Origin: Clostridiales bacterium
GTDB lineage: Bacteria; Bacillota; Clostridia; Christensenellales; CAG-138
DNA length: 6,082 bases
Reading direction: 5' to 3'
NCBI GenBank assembly: GCA_009783775.1
Contig: WRCT01000117.1
Coordinates: 1-6,082, forward strand
Shown: piece by piece, positions 1-5,924 of the stretch
Position numbering within the stretch: the first letter of the stretch is position 1
Layout of the letters: every line of letters begins with the position of its first letter
Position numbers and translations under genes: made by a program
The notes under the pieces: generated by a model
Database searches by the model: none
Seen by the model: only the letters and a program-made list of their open reading frames with translations
Told to the model about the DNA's origin: nothing

Positions 1-881
1 ATATCGTGCAGCACGCGCGAGCCGATGCGCTCCGCCTCCAGCGGGCGGCCCGTGTCCTCAAACATCTTGACCTGCAACGCGCGGTCGTACTCGATCGCGG
101 GCATTTCGGCCTGCAATTTTTCCGAGCCGGTCGCGTAGTGCGTGGCGGGAAAGATCACGATATGCGAAAGGTTCTCGAGCACGTGTCCCGTGACGGGGTG
201 GATCTTGACGAGGCGGTCGATCTCGTCGCCGAAAAAGCTTACGCGCACGGCCTGGTCCGATTCATAGATGGGGAAGATGTCGACCGTGTCGCCGCGCACG
301 CGAAAAGACCCGCGCGCGAAGTCCACGTCGTTGCGCTGGTATTGGTTTTCGATCAGTTTCCACATCACCTGCTCGCGGGAGATGGCCATGCCCGGCCGCA
401 GCGAGAGCGACAAGGCGCGGTATTCCTTCGGGTCGCCCAGCGCGTAGATGCAGGACACGGAGGCCACCACGATCACATCCCGCCGTTCGCCCAAGGCGCA
501 GGTGGCCGAGTGGCGCAGCTTTTCGATCTCGTCGTTGATGTCGACTTCTTTTTCGATGAAGGTATCCGAGGCGGCCAGATAGGCCTCCGGCTGGTAATAG
601 TCGTAGTAGGAAACGAAATATTCCACCGCGTTGTGGGGGAAAAACTCCTTCAGCTCGCTGCAAAGCTGGGCGGCCAGCACCTTATTGTGCGCCAGCACGA
701 GCGTGGGTTTTTGCACCGCCTCGATGACCTTGGCGACCGTGTAGGTCTTGCCCGAGCCCGTCACGCCCAGCAGCACCTGCAAGCGCTCGCCCTGCCTGAT
801 CCCCTCGGCCAGCTGGGCGATCGCCTCAGGCTGATCGCCCTTTGGGGTGAAGGGGGAGATGATTTCAAAGCGTTGTTCCAT
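1..881 (-). CDS. uvrB: UvrABC excinuclease subunit B, N-terminal part (runs off the window)
   Basis: UvrB is the damage-verifying, helicase-like subunit of nucleotide excision repair. UvrA loads it onto DNA, and it then recruits UvrC to cut on both sides of the lesion. The frame starts at 881 and stays open for 293 codons to the window edge; the family is usually about 650-700 residues, so less than half is present. Visible features: an N-terminal FxPKGDQPEAI motif (residues 11-21), Walker A GVTGSGKT at 39-46, the LAHNK motif at 63-67, the beta-hairpin region with YFVSYYDYYQPEAY at 88-101 that clamps DNA, and RHSAT at 123-127. The rest covers the UvrA-binding domain. The start is fixed by AAGGAG five bases upstream (887-892). 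No SOS box of the GAACNNNNGTTC type is visible in the 94 bases upstream. It is the last gene of a same-strand run and may be reached by readthrough. Identification is very secure. Confidence 0.98.
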   Translation of the reverse strand, partial: MEQRFEIISPFTPKGDQPEAIAQLAEGIRQGERLQVLLGVTGSGKTYTVAKVIEAVQKPTLVLAHNKVLAAQLCSELKEFFPHNAVEYFVSYYDYYQPEAYLAASDTFIEKEVDINDEIEKLRHSATCALGERRDVIVVASVSCIYALGDPKEYRALSLSLRPGMAISREQVMWKLIENQYQRNDVDFARGSFRVRGDTVDIFPIYESDQAVRVSFFGDEIDRLVKIHPVTGHVLENLSHIVIFPATHYATGSEKLQAEMPAIEYDRALQVKMFEDTGRPLEAERIGSRVLHD

Positions 882-908
882 AACAGCTCCTTTGCATGAG
901 TGGAATCG

Positions 909-934
909 CGTAGGGGCGATTATCAATCGCCCGC
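909..934 (+). repeat. REP palindrome between uvrB and the DUF4275-like gene
   Basis: GTAG at 910-913 is followed at once by a perfect 8-bp hairpin, GGGCGATT at 914-921 and AATCGCCC at 925-932, with a 3-base loop. A GTAG foot next to a palindrome is the known layout of REP elements mobilised by RAYT transposases, and a RAYT gene lies 550 bases away. The 29 bases 906-934 are identical to 6028-6056. The hairpin lies in the 94-base gap between genes and could affect mRNA stability or termination, but no T run follows it in either direction. Confidence 0.85.
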
Positions 935-975
935 CCGAAGTAGAAAACTAATGATGCTTTTCTTCGAAAATCTTT

Positions 976-1473
976 TTATTCTACGGGGTTGTTTTTATCT
1001 GTCGGTTCATAGAAAAATGGGCCGATGCTTGGGAACATATCAAAATCCCTGCCTTCTTCTTTCTCTAATTCAAACACTCCCTCAATGTAAGTTTCATGTG
1101 TACACATAAAAGTCCATGTGAAGTCTTTATCTGTTACATAACACTCCGTATCCTCAACATAAATCTCATCTCCATAATAAACCGCAGTCTCCATAATGAT
1201 ATCCAACAATTCGTCATAAGTCAGGGTCTGCCATTCCAATACCTCACTCCTGTGTTGAAACAAAATATACCCGCCACGTTTCTCTTTATTTCTAAATGCC
1301 TTAACGGCCTCTATACCCTCTTGCGCCGGTATTTTTTCATACGAAAAAGCGTGCCACATATAGCCGTCAAAACGGACTTCCGCTTTTTCTTCTTCCGTCA
1401 GCGTTCCGAAAAAGACGTTTTTATATTTTTGCTTAACGCTTTCCGCAAAAACGCTGTCCAATTCTTTCTTCAT
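976..1473 (-). CDS. DUF4275-like small cytosolic protein
   Basis: This is a 165-residue soluble protein of unknown function. It resembles the DUF4275 family of Firmicutes in its spaced signatures: GYMWHAFSYEK at 37-47, GGYILFQH at 67-74 and DKDFTWTFMCTHE at 115-127. The family assignment is from memory of these motifs, not a search. It is acidic and aromatic-rich, with no signal peptide or membrane segment. The C-terminal 30 residues (FFYEPTDKNN and neighbours) go past the part I recognise. The start has a strong GGGAGG site five bases upstream (1479-1484). Only 12 bases separate it from the stop codon of the reconstructed transposase frame, so it is probably on the same transcript as the zinc-ribbon gene. 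Its composition is richer in A+T than uvrB or the hydroxylase, which suggests an accessory gene. That it is a real gene is likely; its role is unknown. Confidence 0.75.
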   Translation of the reverse strand: MKKELDSVFAESVKQKYKNVFFGTLTEEEKAEVRFDGYMWHAFSYEKIPAQEGIEAVKAFRNKEKRGGYILFQHRSEVLEWQTLTYDELLDIIMETAVYYGDEIYVEDTECYVTDKDFTWTFMCTHETYIEGVFELEKEEGRDFDMFPSIGPFFYEPTDKNNPVE

Positions 1474-1683
1474 TCCGCCCTCCCGTTATGGCCGGTAGTA
1501 TTCATCTTCCTCCCATTTCAATGGGTTCGTGTCGATGTAGTCCCAAATCCGCAGATAATCCGCCTCGTCGTGGATAATGTGGTCGTAGTAAGAACGTTGC
1601 CAAAGGGAAAACCCGATTTGTCTGGAAATCGAACCCTTGAATTGTTTGATAATCCGTGAAACCGTGGGGCTGTCTTGCGTATC

Positions 1684-1709
1684 CGTAGGGGCGACCTGTG
1701 GTCGCCCGC
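1684..1709 (+). repeat. REP palindrome inside the RAYT gene (intact copy)
   Basis: GTAG at 1685-1688 abuts GGGCGACC (1689-1696), loop TGT and GGTCGCCC (1700-1707), a perfect 8-bp stem. On the gene strand it is read as GRPQVAPT. It forms a direct repeat with the next copy at a 36-base period, so the protein carries a 12-residue tandem repeat, GGRPQVAPTEGN then GGRPQVAPTDTQ. Confidence 0.9.
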
Positions 1710-1719
1710 CGTTTCCCTC

Positions 1720-1744
1720 CGTAGGGCGACCTGTGGTCGCCCGC
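1720..1744 (+). repeat. REP palindrome inside the RAYT gene (copy with a one-base deletion)
   Basis: It is identical to the copy at 1684-1709 except that the G run after TA has three bases instead of four (1724-1726), giving 25 rather than 26 bases. This one missing base is where the two halves of the transposase change frame. The stem shrinks to 7 bp if GTAG is kept, or the foot shortens to GTA if the stem is kept. Confidence 0.9.
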
Positions 1745-1879
1745 CCATGCTCCAATCAAGGACAAGAATGATATGCACATGATTCGGCATGACAACATAT
1801 TTGTCCACGGCTACCGTCTTGTAAACGTTTGACAGGCGGCCTATTTCCCCTTCGACGGTATTGCCAAACGCGGATAGCG

Positions 1880-1905
1880 GCGGGCGAACACAGTTCGCCC
1901 CTACG
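1880..1905 (-). repeat. REP palindrome inside the RAYT gene, inverted relative to the other two
   Basis: On the minus strand GTAG (1904-1901) abuts GGGCGAAC, loop TGT and GTTCGCCC, a perfect 8-bp stem. It is translated in frame as VGANCVRP, between the first beta strand and the HUH motif of the transposase. With the two opposite copies it frames a 135-base segment (1745-1879) that encodes the HUH motif. Confidence 0.9.
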
Positions 1906-2057
1906 TCGTATTCACAAGGTTGGTCCGGCCAAAACAGCTTGCGTTTGCCCTGCGTGCATATCGTAATATGGTAATATCCGTTTTGGGAATAGTCATAGTT
2001 TTTCAGCCGAATAGATTTTCGTTGGGGCAGAGAGCTTACTTCCATCTATCCGTTCCG

Positions 2058-2636
2058 TTAATCATAAATCGTAATGAAAGTAAGATAGTCGAGACAATGG
2101 ATGTTGACCTCTATATCGCCCTTTCTGTAGTCTACATATATTTCCTCGGCACTGATTTCGGAGGTTGTGTTTTCGTAACCCAACTCTTCCAGCAACGCGA
2201 TGTATGCGAGACAGATTGGCCTGGTTTCAGCGAACTTCTCGCCGAAGTCCGACTTGTCGCCGGTATAATAGGAGTAAGAAGTCCAACCGGGATAGCTGTC
2301 CTCTGTGCTTTCCAGTTCCCAGCCTGTAAACGCGCCGAAGTCAGGCACTTGCGTTGCCTCATAGTTCACAATCTGTGAGCGGGAAGATTTTCTTGCGATC
2401 TCCTTCATCGCTTGCATGAATCGAATACTCCGGCTTTGTCGAATGAGAATCAAAGCTGCCGCGACGCACAGGATAACAAGGGGGACAACAAGTATAATCC
2501 ACAGCGGGTTCAGTTTCTTTTTGGGAGCCGTGGATTCGCTCGGCGTGACAGGCGAAATGAAACCCTGCTCGGTGCCGCAGAAATGGCAGAATTGTGCCTT
2601 GTTGGGAAGTTTTTCACCGCAATTGGTGCAATACAT
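2058..2636 (-). CDS. Zinc-ribbon protein with one membrane helix, function unknown
   Basis: This is a 192-residue membrane-anchored protein. Residues 3-20 form a short zinc ribbon, with C3/C6 and C17/C20 as the two CxxC knuckles (MYCTNCGEKLPN and FCHFCG). A linker ends in three lysines at 39-41. One hydrophobic helix follows at about 45-65 and then a 125-residue acidic, aromatic domain (GWELESTEDSYPGWTSYSYY) that I do not recognise. By the positive-inside rule the ribbon should be cytosolic and the C-terminal domain outside. Small proteins of this layout are common in clostridia and usually unassigned. The start is supported by AAGGAG six bases upstream (2643-2648). It begins 122 bases after the hydroxylase stop, a gap filled by two REP-like elements, and is followed 12 bases later by the transposase. 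The gene call is secure; the function is unknown. Confidence 0.88.
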   Translation of the reverse strand: MYCTNCGEKLPNKAQFCHFCGTEQGFISPVTPSESTAPKKKLNPLWIILVVPLVILCVAAALILIRQSRSIRFMQAMKEIARKSSRSQIVNYEATQVPDFGAFTGWELESTEDSYPGWTSYSYYTGDKSDFGEKFAETRPICLAYIALLEELGYENTTSEISAEEIYVDYRKGDIEVNIHCLDYLTFITIYD

Positions 2637-2654
2637 CAGGTTCTCCTTGGTTTA

Positions 2655-2720
2655 GGCGGGCGGGCTGACGCGGGTCCCGACAAATCCAAAGGATTTGTTG
2701 GGTGCACCACCGCCCCTACG
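2655..2720 (-). repeat. Long REP-like variant with an inner hairpin
   Basis: On the minus strand the element starts with CGTAG (2720-2716), as in the short REPs. The outer arms GGGCGG (2658-2663) and CCGCCC (2710-2715) pair. Inside lies a second stem, CCCGACAAATCC at 2676-2687 with GGATTTGTTGGG at 2691-2702: 12 bp with one G-T pair and an AAA loop. It sits between the hydroxylase and the zinc-ribbon gene. It may form a strong mRNA hairpin, but no T run follows, so I do not call it an intrinsic terminator. Confidence 0.7.
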
Positions 2721-2736
2721 GGTCCGTTATTCAGGC

Positions 2737-2762
2737 GGCGTGCCGAGGTCGTCGCGCCCTAC
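2737..2762 (-). repeat. REP-like palindrome of a second sequence class, overlapping the hydroxylase stop codon
   Basis: On the minus strand GTAG (2762-2759) directly abuts an imperfect palindrome. The arms GGCGTGCCGA (2737-2746) and TCGTCGCGCC (2749-2758) pair at 8 of 10 positions around a 2-base loop. The TAG of the foot is the stop codon of the molybdenum hydroxylase. The sequence differs from the GGGCGA class, but the design is the same. Confidence 0.6.
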
Positions 2763-5305
2763 GGTCTGGTATACGGCGTGCCGGAGAGCGGCAAGCTGTA
2801 GCGCGGCGTGCCGTCCAGCTTGAAGTAGGCGTCCGCGATGGCCGGGGCGGTCGGGATCGAGGTGATTTCGCCGATACCGATTGCGCCGAAACCCTCGGCA
2901 AAGCCCGGTTTCTCTACTATTATCGCCTCGACCTTGGGGATCTGGTTTGCCTTAAAGAGCCCCAGCGTGCCGAATTTCGCCTTGGGATAGCCGCCTTCGA
3001 GCGGGTATTTCTCCGTCAGCGCGTAACCCAAGGACATCACCACGCCGCCTTCGATCTGGCCTTCCACAGCGGTCGGATTGATTGCGCGGCCCACGTCGTG
3101 CGCGGCGACCATGCGCGTCACACGCCCGTCCTCGTTTAAGATACAGACCTGGGTCGCGTAACCGTAGGCCACATGGCTGACGGGGTTGGGCACATCCGCG
3201 CCCAGCCTGTCGGTCTTGGTCGCGTACTCGCCGTAGAACTCCTCGCGCTCTAACTGCGCCAGGCTTTTCATCTTCAACGCGTCGGCCAGCAGCAGGCTCG
3301 CCCTGCGCGCCGCCTCGCCCGTGATCAGCGTATGCCGCGAGCCGGAGGTCGTGCCCGAATCGGGCGCATTGGTGTTGGCGGGTTCGTAGATCACCTGCTC
3401 GCGCGTGAGCCCCGTCGCCTCGCAGACCATCTGCACCAGCACCGTGCCCAAGCCCTGGCCGATACAGGAGCCGCCCGCGCGGATGTGCACCTTGCCGCCT
3501 TCGACCACCAGCAGCACACGGCCCGTGTCGGGCAGGCCCACGCCCACGCCCGCGTTCTTCATGGCGCAGGCCAGGCCCGCGTAGGGCGCGCTCTCGTAGA
3601 TTTCGCGCACCGCCTCGAGCGTTTCGACCAAGCCCGTGCTGGGGTCCGTGATCTGGCCGTTGGGCAGGACCTGGCCCGGGCGGACCGCGTTGCGGTAACG
3701 GATCTCCCAGGGCGAGATGCCCAGCTTATGCGCCATTTGGTTGAGCAGAGTCTCAATCGCAAAGCAGGTTTGCGTTACGCCGAAACCGCGAAACGCGCCC
3801 GCCGGCGGGTTGTTCGTATACCAGGCGTAGCCGTCGATCTCAAAGTTCTGATAGTTATAGGGACCTGCCGCGTGCGTGCAGGCGCGCTCGAGCACCGGCC
3901 CGCCCAGTGAGGCGTAGGCGCCCGTATCCGCGATGACGTTCGCCTTGACGCCCAGAATCTTGCCGTCATTGTCGCAGGCGAGCGTAAATTCCATATCCAT
4001 CGGGTGGCGCTTGGGGTGAATGGCCAGGCTCTCCGCGCGGCTGAGTTTGACCTTGACGGGCCGCTGCAGCAGGAAGGCAGCCAGCGCGGCGTGGTGCTGG
4101 ACGCTCATGTCCTCCTTGCCGCCAAAACCGCCGCCAACGAGTTTGTTCTCGACCTGGACCTCGTGCAGCGGCAATCCGAGCATGGGCGCGACCTCGTGCT
4201 GTGTGTCGTACACGCCCTGGTCGGCGGAGTAGATTTGCACGCCCTTGCCGCGCGGCAAAGCCACGGCGCACTCGGGCTCTAAGAACGCGTGCTCGGTCCA
4301 GGGGGTTTGGAATTTCTGGGTCAGCACATGGGGCGCGGTGGCAATCACGCCGACCGCATCGCCGCGGGAAACGTGCTTGTGCGCCAGCAGATTGCCGCCC
4401 GGGTGCAGTTCGGGCGCACCCTCGGCCATTGCCTCATAGGGCGAGAGCACTGGCGTTAGGACCTCATAGTCCACCACAACCAGTTTCTTGGCCTCGGCCA
4501 GGATCTCGGCCGTTTCGGCCACGACCAGGCAGATGGCGTCGCCCACATAGCGCGTGATATCGTCGACGGCGATCATGGCGTCCCAGTCCTTCTTGAGATG
4601 GCCGACCTTATTGCTGCCCGGGATATCGGCAGCGGTGAAGACCGCGGCCACGCCGGGCAGGGCCAGCGCGGCGGACGCGTCAATGCCCAGCACCCGCGCC
4701 CGGGGATGGGCCGCGCGCACCGCCGAGGCGTGCAGCATACCGTCCAGATAAATATCGTCGGGGTACTCGCCGTAGCCCAATACCTTCTCGCGCGCGTCGA
4801 TACGCGGCACGCGCGCGCCCACGCGAAAGTCGGTCTCGGCCTCGGGCAGCTTGCCTGCGGCAAAGATCTGCGCCGCCAAGCGTACCGCCGCGATGATCTT
4901 GACATAACCCGTGCAGCGGCAGATATTGGCCTTTAATGCGGCCGCGATCTCGTCCTCACTCGGGTCGAGGTTGACGTCCAGCAGGGCCTTGGCGCAGATG
5001 ACCATGCCCGGAATGCAGAACCCGCATTGGACCGCGCCCGCGCTGCCGAAGGCGTGGACGTAGACCTCCTTCTCCCAGTCGGACAGGCCCTCCACGGTGA
5101 GCACAGACTTGCCCTCCAGCTTGTCCGTGACGGGAATGCAGGCCTTGGTGGGTTTGCCGTCGACCAGCACGGTGCAGGTGCCGCACGCGCCCTCGCTGCA
5201 GCCGTCCTTGACGGACAGCAGGCGCAGGTCGTCGCGCAGGTAGCGCATGAGTTTTTTGTTTTCGGGGACGGTTACGGTCTGGTTGTTGACGATGAAGGTG
5301 GCCAT
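2759..5305 (-). CDS. Molybdenum hydroxylase with fused [2Fe-2S] domain, selenium-dependent xanthine dehydrogenase type
   Basis: This 848-residue enzyme of the xanthine oxidase family hydroxylates an N-heterocycle, probably a purine, at a molybdopterin centre and passes electrons through two iron-sulfur clusters. The plant-type cluster is bound by C36, C41, C44 and C56; the helical-domain cluster by C94, C97, C129 and C131. The hammerhead domain begins near 165 and the two molybdenum-cofactor domains fill the rest. Key motifs are GGGFGGKED (391-399), AFRGFG (504-509), GQG (616-618) and the catalytic glutamate E813 in GIGE. It has no FAD domain, like the Desulfovibrio gigas aldehyde oxidoreductase, so electrons must go to a separate partner not seen here. 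Length and layout match the group named selenium-dependent molybdenum hydroxylase 1 (TIGR03311), where selenium is a labile cofactor ligand; there is no in-frame TGA. The start follows AAGGAG at seven bases (5313-5318). The enzyme family is certain; selenium dependence is by homology. Confidence 0.93.
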   Translation of the reverse strand: MATFIVNNQTVTVPENKKLMRYLRDDLRLLSVKDGCSEGACGTCTVLVDGKPTKACIPVTDKLEGKSVLTVEGLSDWEKEVYVHAFGSAGAVQCGFCIPGMVICAKALLDVNLDPSEDEIAAALKANICRCTGYVKIIAAVRLAAQIFAAGKLPEAETDFRVGARVPRIDAREKVLGYGEYPDDIYLDGMLHASAVRAAHPRARVLGIDASAALALPGVAAVFTAADIPGSNKVGHLKKDWDAMIAVDDITRYVGDAICLVVAETAEILAEAKKLVVVDYEVLTPVLSPYEAMAEGAPELHPGGNLLAHKHVSRGDAVGVIATAPHVLTQKFQTPWTEHAFLEPECAVALPRGKGVQIYSADQGVYDTQHEVAPMLGLPLHEVQVENKLVGGGFGGKEDMSVQHHAALAAFLLQRPVKVKLSRAESLAIHPKRHPMDMEFTLACDNDGKILGVKANVIADTGAYASLGGPVLERACTHAAGPYNYQNFEIDGYAWYTNNPPAGAFRGFGVTQTCFAIETLLNQMAHKLGISPWEIRYRNAVRPGQVLPNGQITDPSTGLVETLEAVREIYESAPYAGLACAMKNAGVGVGLPDTGRVLLVVEGGKVHIRAGGSCIGQGLGTVLVQMVCEATGLTREQVIYEPANTNAPDSGTTSGSRHTLITGEAARRASLLLADALKMKSLAQLEREEFYGEYATKTDRLGADVPNPVSHVAYGYATQVCILNEDGRVTRMVAAHDVGRAINPTAVEGQIEGGVVMSLGYALTEKYPLEGGYPKAKFGTLGLFKANQIPKVEAIIVEKPGFAEGFGAIGIGEITSIPTAPAIADAYFKLDGTPRYSLPLSGTPYTRP

Positions 5306-5326
5306 GATTTTTCTCCTTTTTTATGT

Positions 5327-5368
5327 TTAGGGACTAGGGGTTAGAGGTTAGGGGTTAGGGGTTAGAGA
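5327..5368 (+). repeat. TTAGGGG heptad array
   Basis: Six consecutive 7-base units fit a TTAGGGG consensus: TTAGGGA, CTAGGGG, TTAGAGG, TTAGGGG, TTAGGGG and TTAGAGA. The array fills most of the 42-base gap between the membrane protein gene and the hydroxylase and runs into the coding end of the former, giving its last residues and TAA stop. The plus strand has four runs of three or more G, so a G-quadruplex is possible. Confidence 0.85.
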
Positions 5369-5887
5369 AGGAAGTTTCGCCTTCGGGATCCCCGCAAAAT
5401 CCGCAGGTTTGGTGGGGTGGACTGGCGAAACTTTCTTTCTTGTCCAAATCAAATGTAGGATCATGGGAGTGAGGAGGAGGGAGTTTACCGCAACATATGT
5501 TGCGGTCTGCCATAAAGGGGAGAGCCATGTCCCCCGCAGGATAACCGCCAAAACGATAACGGACAGAAAATCCACCAACATCATGATTACAGTGGCGATT
5601 TTTACCCATTTCTTTGGGGCGATGCAATACAGGATAAACAAAGCAAGCAGACAAAGGGGCAGCGCTTGCAGTTGCAGCGAACCCCAAGCATACTCCCACC
5701 CTGTATATATTTCACCGGCCAACCCGCTCCACAAAAAGAGCATTGGCGAAAACATCCCTGCCGGTATTGAGTTAATAGGATTTATAAGAGAAAAACCGAT
5801 TTGAACAATCGTTATACCCAAATAAACAAACCGCGGAATGGTAAACAGCAGGTTGTCCTTTGAAAACGCGGACGGTTTTTGTTTCAT
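5348..5887 (-). CDS. Small multi-pass membrane protein, function unknown
   Basis: This is a 179-residue hydrophobic protein with about four membrane helices: roughly 16-37, 71-89, 95-117 and 127-148, with basic PKK and TRKK loops after helices two and four. I recognise no family or catalytic motif. The start at 5887 is chosen because AAGGAG lies five bases upstream (5893-5898). An in-frame ATG at 5950 would add 21 residues, but it lies inside an interspersed repeat and has only a weak, distant AAGG. The last 25 or so residues (from about V153) are rich in proline and come from two repeats: an inverted repeat (5372-5433) and the heptad array, whose CTAACCCC units give LTPNP and the stop. The native C-terminus was probably near the TRKK of residues 149-152. 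The hydroxylase starts 42 bases downstream, so they may share a transcript, but the compositions differ and no functional link is evident. Confidence 0.8.
   Translation of the reverse strand: MKQKPSAFSKDNLLFTIPRFVYLGITIVQIGFSLINPINSIPAGMFSPMLFLWSGLAGEIYTGWEYAWGSLQLQALPLCLLALFILYCIAPKKWVKIATVIMMLVDFLSVIVLAVILRGTWLSPLWQTATYVAVNSLLLTPMILHLIWTRKKVSPVHPTKPADFAGIPKAKLPSLTPNP
5372..5433. repeat. Inverted-repeat element with AAGTTTCGCC arms
   Basis: AAGTTTCGCC (5372-5381) and GGCGAAACTT (5424-5433) are perfect 10-bp inverted arms around a 42-base centre containing GGATCCCCGC and GGTGGGGTGG, which can pair in part. It looks like a miniature interspersed element of a kind I associate with clostridial genomes. 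It lies wholly within the coding tail of the membrane protein, where it encodes PTKPADFAGIPKAK. Confidence 0.55.
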
Positions 5888-5892
5888 CGGTT

Positions 5893-5898
5893 CTCCTT
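5893..5898 (-). promoter_or_regulatory. Shine-Dalgarno that fixes the membrane protein start
   Basis: AAGGAG on the minus strand, five bases before the ATG at 5887. It is the reason to prefer this start over the in-frame ATG at 5950. Confidence 0.8.
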
Positions 5899-5924
5899 TC
5901 TTCTTTTTGTTGCCTTCATCAACT

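Larger units (their letters stand above)
1486..2045 (-). pseudogene. REP-associated tyrosine transposase (RAYT, Y1/HUH family), broken by a one-base deletion
   Basis: RAYTs are IS200-like single-strand nucleases that use an HUH metal site and one tyrosine to cut at REP sequences. The N-terminal frame (from 2045) reads RKSIRLKNYDYSQNGYYHIT, then DKYVVMPNHVHIILVL with the HxH pair at residues 89 and 91. The C-terminal part lies in another frame, ending at 1486: SPTVSRIIKQFKGSI, LWQRSYYDHII, WDYIDTNPLKWEED. Adding one base at 1724-1726 joins the two into one 186-residue protein, the usual size for this family. The likely catalytic tyrosine is Y170 of the DYIxxNP motif, by analogy with the E. coli REP transposase. 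As it stands the HUH frame runs on to 1518 with unrelated sequence and lacks the tyrosine. Three REP copies are embedded in the coding sequence and translated as VGANCVRP and twice as GRPQVAPT. The start lies 12 bases after the zinc-ribbon gene and has no good Shine-Dalgarno. A sequencing error in the G run is the main alternative to real decay. Confidence 0.9.

Noticed and set aside
6..899. Long plus-strand open frame of 297 codons
   Set aside because: It is the antisense shadow of uvrB, whose protein is unmistakable. The frame is kept open by high G+C content.
909..934. Intrinsic terminator between the DUF4275-like gene and uvrB
   Set aside because: The hairpin is good, but no T run follows it on either strand, and it matches the REP consensus.
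1096..1659. Plus-strand open frame of 187 codons
   Set aside because: It runs opposite the DUF4275-like gene and the conserved transposase C-terminus, with no ribosome site or recognisable motif.
1684..1744. Possible CRISPR array from a 36-base period repeat
   Set aside because: There are only two units, no spacer-like variable sequence, and the units are palindromic REPs within a coding frame.
1883..1899. SOS (LexA/DinR) box, as GAAC and GTTC are adjacent
   Set aside because: The spacer is three bases instead of four, it lies within a REP hairpin inside the transposase gene, and it is far from the uvrB start.
2759..5305. Selenocysteine codon in the hydroxylase
   Set aside because: No in-frame TGA occurs before the TAG stop. 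In this family selenium is a cofactor ligand, not an encoded residue.
5327..5368. Telomere-like chromosome or plasmid end
   Set aside because: There are only six imperfect heptads, flanked on both sides by ordinary genes. It is an internal short tandem repeat.
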